Source of the DNA: Phalacrocorax aristotelis
Lineage: Eukaryota > Chordata > Aves > Suliformes > Phalacrocoracidae
Direction of reading: 5' to 3'
NCBI RefSeq assembly: GCF_949628215.1
Contig: NC_134279.1
Location: 63,347,766-63,411,765 of the forward strand
Length of the DNA stretch: 64,000 nucleotides
In this document: piece by piece, positions 39,401 through 61,787 of the stretch
Position numbering within the stretch: position 1 is the stretch's first letter
Layout of the letters: every line of letters begins with the position of its first letter
Position numbers and translations under genes: made by a program
The notes under the pieces: model-generated
The model's database searches: none
What the model was told of the DNA's origin: nothing
The model's input: the letters and a program-made list of their open reading frames with translations, nothing else

Positions 39401-42400
39401 TTTTCTTTTGTAGAGAGCTACAGGTTCTCAAACTAATCCTCATGCTCAAACTCAAAAGGCTATGCATTATTCCAATAGTCATTTGGAAAGGCATTTCACC
39501 TTGTTTGGAAGAAAAACCCCTAAATCTTCAAAATATGAAGAAACTTAAACTCAGAAAGGCTCTTTTAAGCAAAAGCAGTAAGACTTAGGATTTCCAAGGC
39601 TAACTGTAGCACCTCAGCTGCCAAACAAGAGACTGTCTCCACCTTTCCCTTCCCAGCAATAAATATTACTGTTAAGCTTTAATAACAGCATGAAGCAAAG
39701 AAATATTGGCCAGAATCCTAAGCAGAACAAAGAAAATTTATCTCCAGTTTTTAAATAAATAAACATATAATCAAAGTTTATACACTCTGGGAACAGTCTA
39801 AGATGAATTAACATTACATAACATTTTCACTAACACAGGTTCACTTTTCAAAATGGAAGTCAGATTTATTCAACATTAAGTGTAACAACACATCAGAAAT
39901 CAATATCCACTTATAAAATAAAGCAAAGTAACATGAATAAACACAGGAAAATACTGTCTGAGACTCTCCAAGCAGGACATTTCTCATAAGACTCATGGGG
40001 GCGGGGGGGGGGAGAAGTTTATACGCAAACAGACTCATTTCCCAAAACCCCATTTTTTCCAGTTGTAAAGCAATATATAGCTAATGGGAGGTAAACTAGA
40101 AAGAGGAATGAAATGCATCATGCTGTACAACACCAAAGAAATACTCCAACTGCATTTGTGTACAGCTTTAACAACATGCAGTAGATGAGGTTAAAAGCAA
40201 GTACAGTGTGTATATATTAGAGAGACAGAAGCTAGTCAGTCTGAGGACTTTGTTTCTTATTTTAGTTCAACTAATGAAAACAAACAGAAGCCAAGAGCAA
40301 ATAGAGGAAGAGCAGAATCTGCATGGAGAACAACATCTCTTCCCAGAACGTCTTAAGCATCTTAAGTAAGATTACTAACTGTGCACATATTTACTTATCT
40401 TGGTCCTCTTCTTGCTCTGTCATTGAAACATACCTACATACCTAGATCCAATGACAGGCTTTATGCAAATATCTACATTTTTATAAAGCTGTAATTAAAC
40501 AAAATAATGCAAGTCATTCAAATTCCGCTAATCTTTTAAGGCAGACATTAATATGCTGAACACTCACTACAGCTCAATGTTATTTAAATTAAAAATAAAG
40601 ACAGGGTAAGACATCTCCCAGATAGCCTTGCTGAAATGTAGGTATTTTTACTGTTTTTGTTGCTTGGAGGAGAGCAATGTGAAAATACACATGCTACCCT
40701 ACCCAACTCACTTCATTAAGAACTATTTAAACAATTCTTTTAGACAAAAAGCTGGGATCTTTGTTGGTTCTAGTCAGTTCACAGCCTGATAGATTTCTCT
40801 TGCCAGTCTCTTGTTTTTTTTAAACAGCCATTTTTTTAAACAAACCCCCAAGATCTCCTAGAGCTTTTGTCAGCTATTGAAAAGCAAGCAAGCATAGTAC
40901 ACATGCAAGTTATTAGAATTAGATAGCCAAATATAATTAACTACAAAATTCCAAGCAGTAAGTACATCTACATTCCTCTGGGGAGACTCGGTCTTATTGG
41001 GAGATGGATTTGAAAGCTGATAAAGGACACAGGGTACCTGGGTCACTTCAGAAGTTGTCTGCCTTCCACCTGAAGACTTCGAGGAACCCACTCTACCACC
41101 TACCAAGCTAATAAGCTAGTACAAATATTCAAGGTTTTTATTAATTTCAGTAAGAATGGACTGATGGCTGACAACTGAAGACTGACTTTTGTAGGGCTGG
41201 ACACACTGACCTTAATTTTAAATGAATTCAAGTCTGAAAATAATTGTGCAGCATCAAGTTAAGATACAAATAAAAAACAAACAAAAGAAAATTTAGGAAG
41301 CATAACTTTACCACTCATACACAAATTGCACCAGTCAATGCTGTACCTAGTTCAACTGAAATACAGCAGTATTTTGACAACAATATCCAACCATGATCTA
41401 GCCTTTTAAAAGCAACTATCTTCTACTTATCTATTAGTAATTCTCAGTTGAAAAAGAACACTGTATTCTAAACATGAACATGAATCAACTATCAGTACCT
41501 GGTTTTTTTTTTTAAAAAGTAGAGGGATCAGAAAGAACCAAGTTGAATTAAAATAAAAGGAATGTAAAGGAGAAAATCTTAATTCAGATGTCTTTAGCAC
41601 ATATTAAACCAAAATTGACTTTAAGACATGCTACTGAAATCATTATCTGAAACTGCTCTGAGGTCTGGCAATCACCTAAGTTAGTGCTGTAACCACCAAT
41701 TTTAATGCTGGGTCAAAAATAGGATAGAAATACGTAAGTAATGCCCTGCAGAGTATATCTAATGAAGAAAGGTTTTTCTTGGATAAAGACTTACTGATCT
41801 GAAAACTTTGAGATTGAATGTACCTCTCATCTCCAGCAATGTAAGTCATCAGCATTCCTTAGTCTTCTGACTTAGGAGCAGACGGAATACCTCTGAACTC
41901 TTTTTCATCCTCTGCAATGAGCAAGAGGAATTTCTTTTTACCTTGCTCAAATGTGCTTTCCTTAACACCTAATCAGAGACCAACCTTCCCACTTTCATTT
42001 CAGTGAACCATTAAACACATAGAACACACACAATTTGGTAAACTTGAGATTCACAGTTGTACAGAAAAAAGGTAACATAAATCCCTTTTATTTCTGAAAG
42101 ACTGAAGTGGACTGAAGTGGACTGCCATCTTGCTTAAGTAATGTCAGATGCAAGAGCGACCGGGAATAATGGTTTAAAGGTAATATTGTTACAATTTATA
42201 TGAATCAGTGCATTCTGTTTATGCAAGAGAGGACTAAGCGGAGTTTCAGATCAGCACCATCTCTACAGGGCTGCAAGGGAAAGCTATCTGTTGAAAACGT
42301 ATATGACATGGTTGAACTGCTACTGAAGCCTCAGAGAATGGTTACCTAAACATTTACATGTTGTCGGGCAGTCAAACTCTAATGGCAAAAGCCTTTTTTG

Positions 42401-44077
42401 GCTACTGGTTATACCAACATCTGTGTTTAAGTCACTAGGAGAAAAGTTTACCAGCACTTAGAATCAAACAGCCTTAGTAGGTTCAACGATTATTCAGTGA
42501 AGATGCAACATCCAGGATTAAAATGCCTACCGCAATTCAGAGCAAGCAACGTTTCAAACATGAGATAGTAATGCATTACTGCAGTCAGTGCAACTGGAAC
42601 AGATTAGAAAACTGTGTTCGTAGAAGGAGATAAGCAAATAGTAAGGAGGCCCGAGAACCAGTAATTCCTCTATTTGGCTTAAAAAAAAAAAATTTAAGTT
42701 AAGCATTCAGTTTACTTACATTCTTCTCCACTGCTTGTAGGTAAATGAAAAATAAATGCTTCTTTGCATACATTATAAAATTAAGGTAGTAATCCCTCTC
42801 CAGCAATGTATCTTGGAAATGGAATGAAACTATCTTAAAGCACTAAAAGCTGGTGGTGAAATGCTAGTTAGAGCTCATCTTTCCTGTGCATGCTGTTTTC
42901 CCATACACTGGGAAGCAAAAGGGCAAAATCTTGAAAGCTTCAATTTCTAATTCATTTTATCTTTTTAGGCTTTCAGTCAGACTTAAGTTAATACCTAACT
43001 CGAGCCAGCATCCAAAAATATCATAAGAAAACTGAAGTCAAGTATCCCTGGCTTTACCATCTTCAAGGCTTCCAAATGAGGAACTGTATTCTTACTATAA
43101 CATTATTCCCGTAACTATCATGGATGATCTTCCCTTCTTCAGCAAACTGTCCATCAGAAAGTGCAGGATAATCTGCTACCTAGGTACCAGTGAAGTGGGG
43201 AAAGAAGAGTTGACATATGCCTGGAACTGCCAGTGAGCAATTTTAAATTCCATCACAGAGCAGGGGGAAAAAAGTCAACTCTTTTAATCTCGAAGTCCAC
43301 CATAAACTGGTCAAAAGCATTCCCCATGGCAACCAGAAATACCTTTCCTAAATTTTTTACACTGTTAGGGAAGAACTGTCACATAGCTTTAGTAAGAATT
43401 GTGGAACGGTTTGGGTTTGTTCCGTTTGGAAGAATTGAAGGGTTTTTTTCTTTTTCTCTCTATAGAGCCACACACCTGACACTTCTTCCTTTTACACGTG
43501 GAAGTCTTAAATGGTAACCTCTTCAGTGAGAAGCCTTTTAGACAGTTTCCACAAAGGGGCTGCTGTCCTGACAAAGGCATCTAACAAAATATTTAAGCAA
43601 AGATTCTTATCTTTTGAGAAATAGTGGAGAATTTAAAATAGAATATGGATTTTAGCTATAAAATATGACACAAGCATTCTGAGCTTAGAGTTTAGGAAGC
43701 TCCTCAGCCATTTAAGGATGATGACACAAGATGATTGTCTCAAATGAATGACATGTCTTAAAGAAATCCTGGCTGGACTCACTGACTGCCAGCCAGCTCA
43801 AGTTACACCATAGGAAAAACAGAAGACATTTTAAAACACTCTGTCTCACTTCTGAGATGTTGACATATGTCAGGTACTGCAACATTAAGACTGGATTTGA
43901 TGTTTGCCAATGAGGATTTACCTTAGAGTCAGTGCTCAACACACCTTAGCAATAGGATGCCAACAGTTTCCGCAGTAGCTATAATAGGAGCAATGAAAGT
44001 CACTTAGACTGCGGACAATCTAAGATGGTGGCAGGATGTGCAAGGGCTCTACTAAAACAATTTTTAAAAACCCAACT

Positions 44078-44098
44078 CTATGAACTTATAGTTCATAG
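44078..44098. repeat. Short perfect hairpin
   Basis: Arms CTATGAAC and GTTCATAG are exact reverse complements around a 5-base TTATA loop. A GTTCAT-GAAATTACAG unit follows, partly duplicated, up to about 44,123. Confidence 0.7.
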
Positions 44099-44489
44099 AA
44101 ATTACAGTTCATGAAATTACAGTTTGGGCTCCAACATACAATACTCACCACTTCTGATCATATTAACTTAAGCTTTTAGTTCTATAATATTTATTAAGTA
44201 GCAGCTATAAAGTTACAGGACAGGTGGTGATAAACCGAGTGTTGAGAGCAGGCTGTGCTCCAAAGGTTTGCCATTTTGAAGCCAAAATCTAACGCTATCA
44301 TGATTTCACCCGATTTGTTTGTACAACACCATAACTTATTTTTTTCCAGAAGACAGTTAAATTGTGCATTTTAAAAAGATACTTAACACACAAACTCACA
44401 GCCAGTGAACAGTCCAGCACCACCTCTATTTCAATTTGTAGTTGTACTTACTACAAAAATTTGAATTTGTCTGTTTTGGCTTCTCAGTA

Positions 44490-45240
44490 TTTGAGCTTGT
44501 CTGACTTCAACGTCAGCATGGAGAAGGGCTGTCCTCCCACTCCTGAGCACCAGAATTTTTTTTTCCCCTGTGTAAATATTTACTCTCCAGTATCAAAATG
44601 CCACTTCATCTTCTTTGGTAGTGACAGAGACAGAGATCCTCAAACCTCACACTGCAAGATCTACTATCCAGCCCCAGATCTTACTTGAAGCTCAATTATT
44701 GCTACAGCCTTCTCAAGTGCAAACATCAAAATTGAACATTTTTCTGGTAGCAGTCTTCTCCATGCTGTCTGGGAGGCAAACTAAGTTCCCTACTATTATG
44801 TATTTTTGCGCTTTGTACACATTCAAGTACCTCATCAAGCTTTCGACTTCACCTCTAAAGGCTCAGCAGTGAGGTGGTTTTTTTGGCACAAAACCTTTTG
44901 CATTGCTGCTTTTTTTTGTCTGCGATGTACAGAGTGTACAATCTTTGTTCAAAGAGACCACTGTTACCTAGTGATGACATTTTTGCAGCTACAGATGTTC
45001 AATCTGATGATTCCAAGAGTAATGGAACAATAGCATGTTGTTCTTATTTTCCATTCCACCAATTTTTCTCTTCTCCAAGACTTTACCAGTTGATTCATCC
45101 TATGCTTTTTCTGTAGAGATGACATATAATCATTCTTTGTTAGGCAGTGAAACTCTGGATTCCTTCTGTTCTCTTAAGGACTTGATCAAGGTACCAAGAC
45201 TTTTAAGGTACTTGCACATGTAAGGTCTCCATCCAATTTT
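44490..45240. pseudogene. Possible decayed retrocopy, family and strand unresolved
   Basis: The base composition is less AT-rich than its flanks and there are several partly overlapping open frames on the plus strand (for example 44,615-44,872 and 44,874-45,116) in different phases, as an old processed pseudogene with indels would show. The minus strand also gives protein-like pieces. I recognise no family, see no clear poly(A) tail or target duplication, and it could equally be ordinary non-coding or 3'-UTR sequence. Confidence 0.2.
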
Positions 45241-46343
45241 CTAACCCTCCTCTTCTAACCATTTCTCTAGCCACAGTAAACGCTTCTGTTAACATCACCA
45301 CCACTTCAAGGACAGAACTAACATTGGTTACATACAGTGGAATCTAAATAGAAAATGATAGAAAAGACATGTATCACTTGATTTCAATTAGCTACAGGTT
45401 TTGAAGGCTCCTTACTAGAAAAAAATTTAGGCAGTCAGTGAATTAATTCTTTCATACAGTACAGCACGGACATATTGGCAAGAAGTGAGCCCCTAACCAC
45501 AGGTCCCTGGTAGTGGCGCCTGTTACTGAGGCAACTAGAATACCCCAATGGAAGAGCTGAAACTATTTAGTCATCACTGGGTAAGTTGCTTGTGTTCACT
45601 AGAGCAAGTAGTATTTCTTTGGAATGGACCTCAAAAGAAATTCCTGCTCAGTATTAATATTTTCAGACTAACTGAATAAAAGGCACTGTTGCTGATGCAG
45701 TACATTTGTTGACTCTTCAAAAAAACCTAAAAAGATGGTTTTGAACAACTAGCTACTGATGCCCTACGAAGACTTCCTTGTTACCTTGTAGTAATTTAAT
45801 CTCTCCCTATAAAAGCCTAACACAAAAATTGCTTTTATCTGAAGCATGTCGAGTCTCACCTTTGTATCTATCTTTATATCTAAAATTAGGAGTTAGTATA
45901 ACAGTATGCATTATAAAATTATACCATTTACTTCAGACATGTCTGAACAGCTAAATCTTCAAACTATACAAAAATAAAGTGTATGAAATCTTACAAAAGG
46001 AGGACATTAAGACATTAATAGCTAATCCAAAAAATATAATAACTTATACACAGCAGTAAGCATAAGCAATGTAGCCTACAACAGCTTTCAATTAACAGGA
46101 CCTCTGAAACAAGCATGAGCTAAAATTGGAACATTCCAAGCACAACAATGTTTCCAATTTTTTATCTTTACCATAGTACAAACTTTCACAAACCAAATGT
46201 CCATTGTCAGTCTGTAAACAAAAGCTACTATCCCCCTCCTCATTTTAAGAGGGTGAATATTTTCAGTCCTCAGTCAAGTTTCATATCCATCACTTGCATA
46301 AGGAATCAAGAGCCTCTCCTCTTGTTAAATTAGGGGTGTGGGT

Positions 46344-46349
46344 TTTATT
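46344..46349 (-). terminator. Candidate STIM2 poly(A) signal AATAAA
   Basis: The minus-strand AATAAA hexamer lies about 770 bases beyond the STIM2 stop codon. It directly follows a run of A (T on the plus strand). A weaker ATTAAA at 46,938-46,943 is only about 170 bases past the stop. Which is used cannot be decided from sequence alone, and a still more distal site is possible. Confidence 0.3.
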
Positions 46350-47115
46350 TTTTTTTTTTTGTCATACAGCCTGCAGTGAAGTAAAATCACAGTGGAAGTC
46401 CTGGGAAAAACATGATCTTTACAGCAGGACTCGAACCATTCTAATAATAAATGCATCTAACAAAGCTTCCCATAATAAAAGCATGGCATTTCCATTTCCA
46501 GAAATCAAGTCAATTAGAAATCTTAAGTTCTACTTAAAAATCCCAAAAGATCAAAAAGTGAAAAGATTCTTCTTCTCAAATACAAGTCTTTCAGTTTCAC
46601 TTGCAGAGAGACTTTTCCAGTCTGTAAAACAGTAGTGCAATTCAATTAGTTCTACTTTTTTTTTTTCTCTGAAAGTCCAGTAGATGAATGTCCTAGCTCT
46701 ACGGAAAGATAGGAAGATGCTCCAGTAAACAAGAAACTTTGGCAAGCCCAGAAAGGCTTACTAGTCCATTAAAGCTTAGAAGTCCGAAGTGGCTTTAAAA
46801 AATGGTTTATGAGTAAACTGGGAAAAAAAAACCAACCCCAAAACCAACAGAAGTTTAAAAAACCAAAAACACTAAAAAAGGCAAACTAAAAAAAAGAGAA
46901 ATAAATAGGCAGAAATGTATGTAAACTGTCTGAACTTTTTAATGATTTCTCATTGACAGCTGGCATGACCTTTGACAGTACAGTCAGTTAAATATAGTTG
47001 ACCTACAGAGCATTCCATTAGGGCATCCAGTCTGGAATGCTCAAATGGAATTACATTCCTACAGATTTAAAAAATAGAGTTCTTATAACATTACTATAGA
47101 TTTCTTCTGCCCACC
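46350..47115 (-). other. STIM2: Probable STIM2 3' untranslated region
   Basis: This is the stretch immediately after the STIM2 stop, up to the first canonical AATAAA on the minus strand. It is T-rich on the sense strand, with several long A or T runs. No coding sequence continues past the stop. Confidence 0.5.
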
Positions 47116-57211
<10,096 letters not shown>

Positions 57212-59445
57212 CTGGAAGAAAAAAAAAATCAGTTTAACTACCTTTAATTTTTTGTAAAAATAAATAGCAAGACATAGAAGACCAGCAGTAGAAAAGCAGG
57301 TTGGAGCGAGCAAGAGGGTTTAACCAAGTATAATTGCAGAAAAAATAGCATTAACATTCACCAAGGTGTTTCTGGCATTTTGCCTTTTTCATTATATGCT
57401 TCTCAGAGGAAGCTTAGGCAAACTATAAACAAACAAGCACGGAACCAATAGAAATGTTTATTAAAAATTCCACAGAATAATTTAATGTTTTGCTTTAGTT
57501 CAAGTCAGGACAGCATCTTGTGACTTTTATCTACTCAAACTGATCTCCGCCTCAATCCTTTTGTCCTTGCTACCCTTGCAGAACTAAACACATATCAGCA
57601 GGTGCTGTAACCATTTAAGACAAGGTACCAAGATCTTTCCCAGGATAATAGTTTAAAGAATTTGTTTTCACATGAATCTTCATAGTGGCTCACACCTCCT
57701 AACCACAGAATGGGAGCACAGAAGAGAGGAAGAGAGGAGACCAAAAAAAAATACTGAAAAAAGAGAGCAGAAATTTAACAGGAAAACAATTAAATCCCTC
57801 TCAAATATTCCAAAAGCAACTGTACTACATGCAATAATATTCCTGCTAAGAAAAATTATTTAAATTTCTATAACACCAACAGTCTACATAACCTTTCATA
57901 GCTACAGATGTTCTAAGAAAATAAGGAAGTACGACCCATAAATTTTACCAAAAAAAAAACCACCCAAAAAACCAAACCACCCACATATCTGGACCTTACA
58001 GGCCAGCTGCTACAGCTTACAGCTTCACACTGGCAAAGTTGAAGGGAAATTGTTCTCTCCGTTTATGAAGTCTGCAAAAGTTTGTCCGCACACAAAAGAA
58101 AAAGTAACACCCTCCTTCTGGACAGACATCTTTGTGTGAACAAATATTTTTCTTTAAACACTGTTCTCTTTAAAACTATTTGCATGTGACAATACTGGGC
58201 AGAGATTTCTTTGGATACTTTATCGCAGGGACATCCTCAGTGGTGAATTTTGACAATTATTCCTTCATAAAGAGCTGCTGAAAGCTTGGCAGGTAAGCTG
58301 CAGGCAATGAAAATTTTTATGAGTTCATATTTCAGTTCGTAGTGAAACTGAAATAAGGACTTCTAGGTCTCTTGCCTACACTCAGCATAGCTGAAAGATA
58401 AGCTTAAACACTTTGGGTTTTCATCACTCCACATAACTAGAGACAGAGCATATTTCACAGACCCATTCATAGCTTTTAAAAAATATACTCGCAATACAAA
58501 CCACTTGTATTGTATCTGCATCAATGGCTACACCTCCCTCCCAGCATGCTGTCCCATTTCTTCCTCTGCTTTTGAGCCACAAACTGTTTTCTAGGTATTC
58601 ATCTTGCAACAGACTCAGTATGTCATATTACTATAAGCTTTTATGCAAAATGCCTGGGCTCTATTTGTAAACATATCATTGACATTGCAAAGATTCTTAA
58701 GTGCTTTGTGAATATTAAGTCATTCTAAGAATCTCACAAGGGTGGTAAAATCATCCAGAAAAATATCACCTTAACTGCATTCTGGAAATATGTTCATAAA
58801 CTGATCCAAAGCAAAAGCATTTTTTTGATGTGACACAGGAAAACATCACCTAAAATAGCTACTACGCACTACAGAGCTTACCACTGACAATACCTGGGAT
58901 TCTGGAAGCCACATAGTGCAGAGTTTATAAATTGAGAAGGAAGGGGAGGGCAGAGATCAAGAAGTTTCACTCCTACTGCTGAAAGTATTTTGTAGTCAGT
59001 GTGTCAAAATTTATGTAAATTTGTACTTTTTAAATAATTCAGTAGTAGTTTCAAACATATTACCATGGAAGAAATGAGGTACATATTGAAGTTGTTTACA
59101 GTAGAGTTAATCACATCTGTTCTACTGCTTAGACTGGTGTGATGTTTCCTTCATAGAATATCAAGGAATTTTCCCCCAAACAAACCAGGTACATTTAGGA
59201 AAATATCACTTTATTCATTATCTATCACTGTATCAGATATCTCCATTAGTACAGAAACTGCAAAAAGCAGCAACCAATCTATCCTGAACTAGAATCAGAA
59301 CTTGCACTTTCTGTATTCTTCTTACATTGTTACCTGTTTACATAAAAGTTAATATCAATTACTTTTTGGTATATGCATATACAATATATATATGCATATA
59401 CACACCCACATATATGTGTGAGATACATATATATCTATAACTGTT
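57212..59445 (-). other. STIM2: STIM2 intron (upstream part runs off the window), no exon found
   Basis: This belongs to the intron upstream of the first SAM exon, which is more than 6.8 kb long since no EF-hand exon appears before base 64,000. I searched the minus strand for the EF-hand/hidden-EF sequence expected just before VHNW and saw nothing. AT-rich; ends in a TA-rich microsatellite. Confidence 0.75.
59374..59438. repeat. TA/CA-rich microsatellite
   Basis: Imperfect (TATATG)/(TA)n sequence including several ATATGCATAT palindromes; it immediately precedes the truncated CR1 starting near 59,450. Confidence 0.8.
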
Positions 59446-60332
59446 GTACAGAGCTCAGTATTGGGGCCAGCGCTGCTTAGTATCTTTAATCAATTATATG
59501 GATGAGGGGATCAGCTGCACCCTCCCTAAGTTTACAGACAACATCAAGTTGGGCGAGTGTTGATCTGCTTGAAGGTAAAAAGGCTCTTCAGAGGGCTCTG
59601 GACAGACTGAATCAATGGGATGAGGCCAACTGTATGAGATTCAACAAGGCTAAGCACCAGACCCTGTATTTGGGCCAAAGCAACTCCATGCAACAGAACA
59701 GGACTTGGGGGTGCTGGTTGACAGCCAGCTGAATATGAGCCAGCAGTGTGCCCAGGTGGCCAACACCATCCTGGCTTGTATCAGGAATAGTGTGGCCAGC
59801 AGGAGTAGGGCAGTGATCGTGCCCCTGTTCTCGGCACTGGTGAGGCCACACCTTGAATATTGTGTTCAGTTTTGGGCCCCTCAGTACAAGAAGGACATTG
59901 AGGTGCTGGAGTGTGTGCAGAGAAGGGCAACGAAGCTGGTGAAGAGTCTGGAGAACATGTCTTATGAGGAGAGGTTGAGGGAATTGGGGTTGTTTAGTCT
60001 GGAGGAGGCTAAGGGGAGACCTTTTTGCTCTCTACAACTAACTGAAAGGAAGCTGTAGTGAGGTGGGTGTTGGTCTCTTCTCCCAAGTGAAAAATGATAG
60101 GACAAGAAGAAACAGCCTCAAGTTGTGTCACGGGAGTTTTAGATTGGATATCAGAAAGAATTTCTTCACTGAAAAAATTACCAAGCATTGGAACAGGCCA
60201 GAGGTATTTAAAGGACAGTTGGATGTGGCAGTTAGGGACACAGTTTAGTGGTAGACTTGGCAGTGTTATTATGTTTACAGTTTGACTGATTGATCTTCAA
60301 GGTTTTTTTTCCAACCTAAATGATACTACTAT
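59446..60332 (+). mobile_element. CR1 LINE, 5'-truncated copy (RT end to 3' tail)
   Basis: The copy starts near 59,450 within the reverse-transcriptase region (CTCAGTATTGGGGCCAG, then GATGAGGGGATC), continues through the connection region and ends with a decayed tail (GACTGATTGATCTTCAAGG then CCAACCT). The tail differs from that of the neighbouring copy, so it is a different, probably older subfamily. It is antisense to STIM2. The exact ends are uncertain by some tens of bases. Confidence 0.92.
59450..60290 (+). pseudogene. CR1 ORF2 C-terminal remnant
   Basis: It encodes decayed ORF2 sequence after the RT palm: the catalytic FADD-type motif region is mutated (reads FTDNIK), then [20 protein letters not shown], the [20 protein letters not shown] block, [20 protein letters not shown] and [20 protein letters not shown] through [10 protein letters not shown], then frameshifted DIRKNFFTEK and HWNRPE. 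These pieces are in at least two frames, so the copy is dead. Confidence 0.85.
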
Positions 60333-60619
60333 TGGATGTTCTGTCCTTTTAAATGGCCAGTTGCCATTTAAGCTAAGCATAATAGAGACAGTCAGCTTTT
60401 TTCCTGGGATTTCACTGTCTGAATATATGTCCATGCATATATTTCACAATTTATTAAGTAAACTAATTCCAGCGTCAGTGCCCCAAAACCCCCAACTTTT
60501 CCAGGTGGAACTGGACCCCAAACTACCCTGTCCTCCCTTTCCTACAGCACCACAGCAGAGCCCTGGGAGATTGATTTGTATCACTGAAAACATTCAGACT
60601 GTTTCTTCTTGAGAGCTGT

Positions 60620-60925
60620 AACCTGGGTAAAATCAAGGAAGACTTTTGAGCCCTGGGGGAGCAAGTGAAAAACACTGGTGCCCAAGTGATCTTCTCCTCC
60701 ATTTTGCCAGTTTAAGGGAAGGGAGCAGCCAGAAACAGGTGCATAACGTATATCAACTCCTGGCTACGTGACTGGTGCCACCGTGAGGGGTTTGGCTTTT
60801 ATGACAATGGGGTGTTCTTCAATGACTGCAACATTCTAGGGGGGGATGTAATCCATCTGTCTAAAAGAGGTAAGGGAATCTTCAGCAGGAGGCTGGCTAA
60901 TTTGGTGAGGCAGGCTTTAAACTGA
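60620..60925 (+). pseudogene. CR1 ORF1 C-terminus, esterase-like
   Basis: In frame 2 the translation reads NTGAQVIFSSILPV, stop, then INSWLRDWCHREGFGFYDNG, ILGGDVIHLSKRGKGIF and VRQALN, ending TGA at 60,923-60,925. CR1-group ORF1 proteins carry an SGNH-hydrolase (esterase) domain; the GDVIHLS segment matches its DxxH catalytic Asp-His block (Asp 60,845-60,847; His 60,854-60,856). In-frame stops at 60,647 and 60,713 and loss of the N-terminal part make it a pseudogene. Confidence 0.78.
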
Positions 60926-60930
60926 AGGAT

Positions 60931-61787
60931 TTGAGGGATGGGATCCATTGTGAAAATGCTCACACCAGCACATCCAACGGGGGAGTAAGTCAGGCCAACA
61001 AATGCGGTGACAAAGGTTCCTTAGCTGTCTCCCAAGAGGTGAAACAGAAGAGTAAACACCTCGAGTGCCTGTGTACAAATGCACGCAGTCTAGGTAACAA
61101 ACAGGAGGAACTGGAGCTCCGTGTCCACTCAGAAGGGTAGCATGTCATAGGAGTAACTGAAACGTGGTGGGACAACTCAAGCGACTGGGGGATCGCAATG
61201 GACGGTTACAGGCTCTTTCGTAAGGACAGGCAGGGTAGAAGAGGTGGACGAGTCGCACTCTACATCAAGGAACACCTTGAATGTATCGAAGTCAACTACG
61301 GTGATTGCGACTGCTCTATCGAATGCCTCTGGGTTAAAGTCAAAGGGGTCATCTCCAAGCAGGACCTCACAGTGGGAATCTGCTACCGACCTCCTAACCA
61401 CGATGACTGAGCTGACAAAGCGATACTTGGGGCACTAAAGCAAGCTTCTGGCCAACAGAACCTGGTCCTGATGGGTGACTTCAACTACCCAGGCATCTGC
61501 TGGAAGAACAATACGGCAGCTCGCATGTCATCCACCAAGTTCCTGGAATGTGTAGAGGACTGCTTCCTCACACGAATGTCAGACGTGCCAACCAGGAAGG
61601 AGGCACTGCTGGACTTGCTATTCACAAACCGAGATAACCTGCTTTGTAATATCTCGGTTAGTGACAGCCTTGGCTGCAGTGACCACAATATTGTGGAGTT
61701 CGGGATCCTGCTGAGTGTGCTGAAGGTCAGCTCTAAGACAAGGGTTCTGGTTTTAGAAGAGCAAACTTCAGTTCACTCAGGGCTCAC
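60931..61787 (+). pseudogene. CR1 ORF2, endonuclease domain
   Basis: Frame 1 encodes an apurinic/apyrimidinic-type endonuclease that would nick genomic DNA to prime reverse transcription. Visible motifs: CTNARSLGNKQEEL (catalytic Asn), VTETWWD (catalytic Glu at 61,159), GYRLFRKDRQGRRGGRVALY, VGICYRPPN, MGDFNYPGICW (Asp and Asn at about 61,477-61,485) and GCSDHNIVEF (Asp-His at 61,681-61,686). Stops interrupt it at 61,138 and 61,408, and a frameshift near 61,760-61,790 leads into the reverse transcriptase in frame 3. Confidence 0.9.

Larger units (their letters stand above)
32206..46343. other. Non-coding DNA downstream of STIM2, no confident gene
   Basis: About 14 kb without supportable coding sequence. 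Simple features: a TA-rich microsatellite (33,354-33,413), G runs at about 37,757-37,772 and 39,997-40,012, an old MIR-like trace (33,061-33,165), a small hairpin (44,078-44,098) and a possible decayed retrocopy (about 44,490-45,240). Frames of 117-128 codons at 34,320 and 35,053 have no recognisable domain. Part of the right end may be STIM2 3' untranslated region if a distal poly(A) site is used. Confidence 0.55.

Noticed and set aside
42101..42124. Short direct repeat ACTGAAGTGG x2
   Set aside because: Only two 10-base units; trivial slippage.
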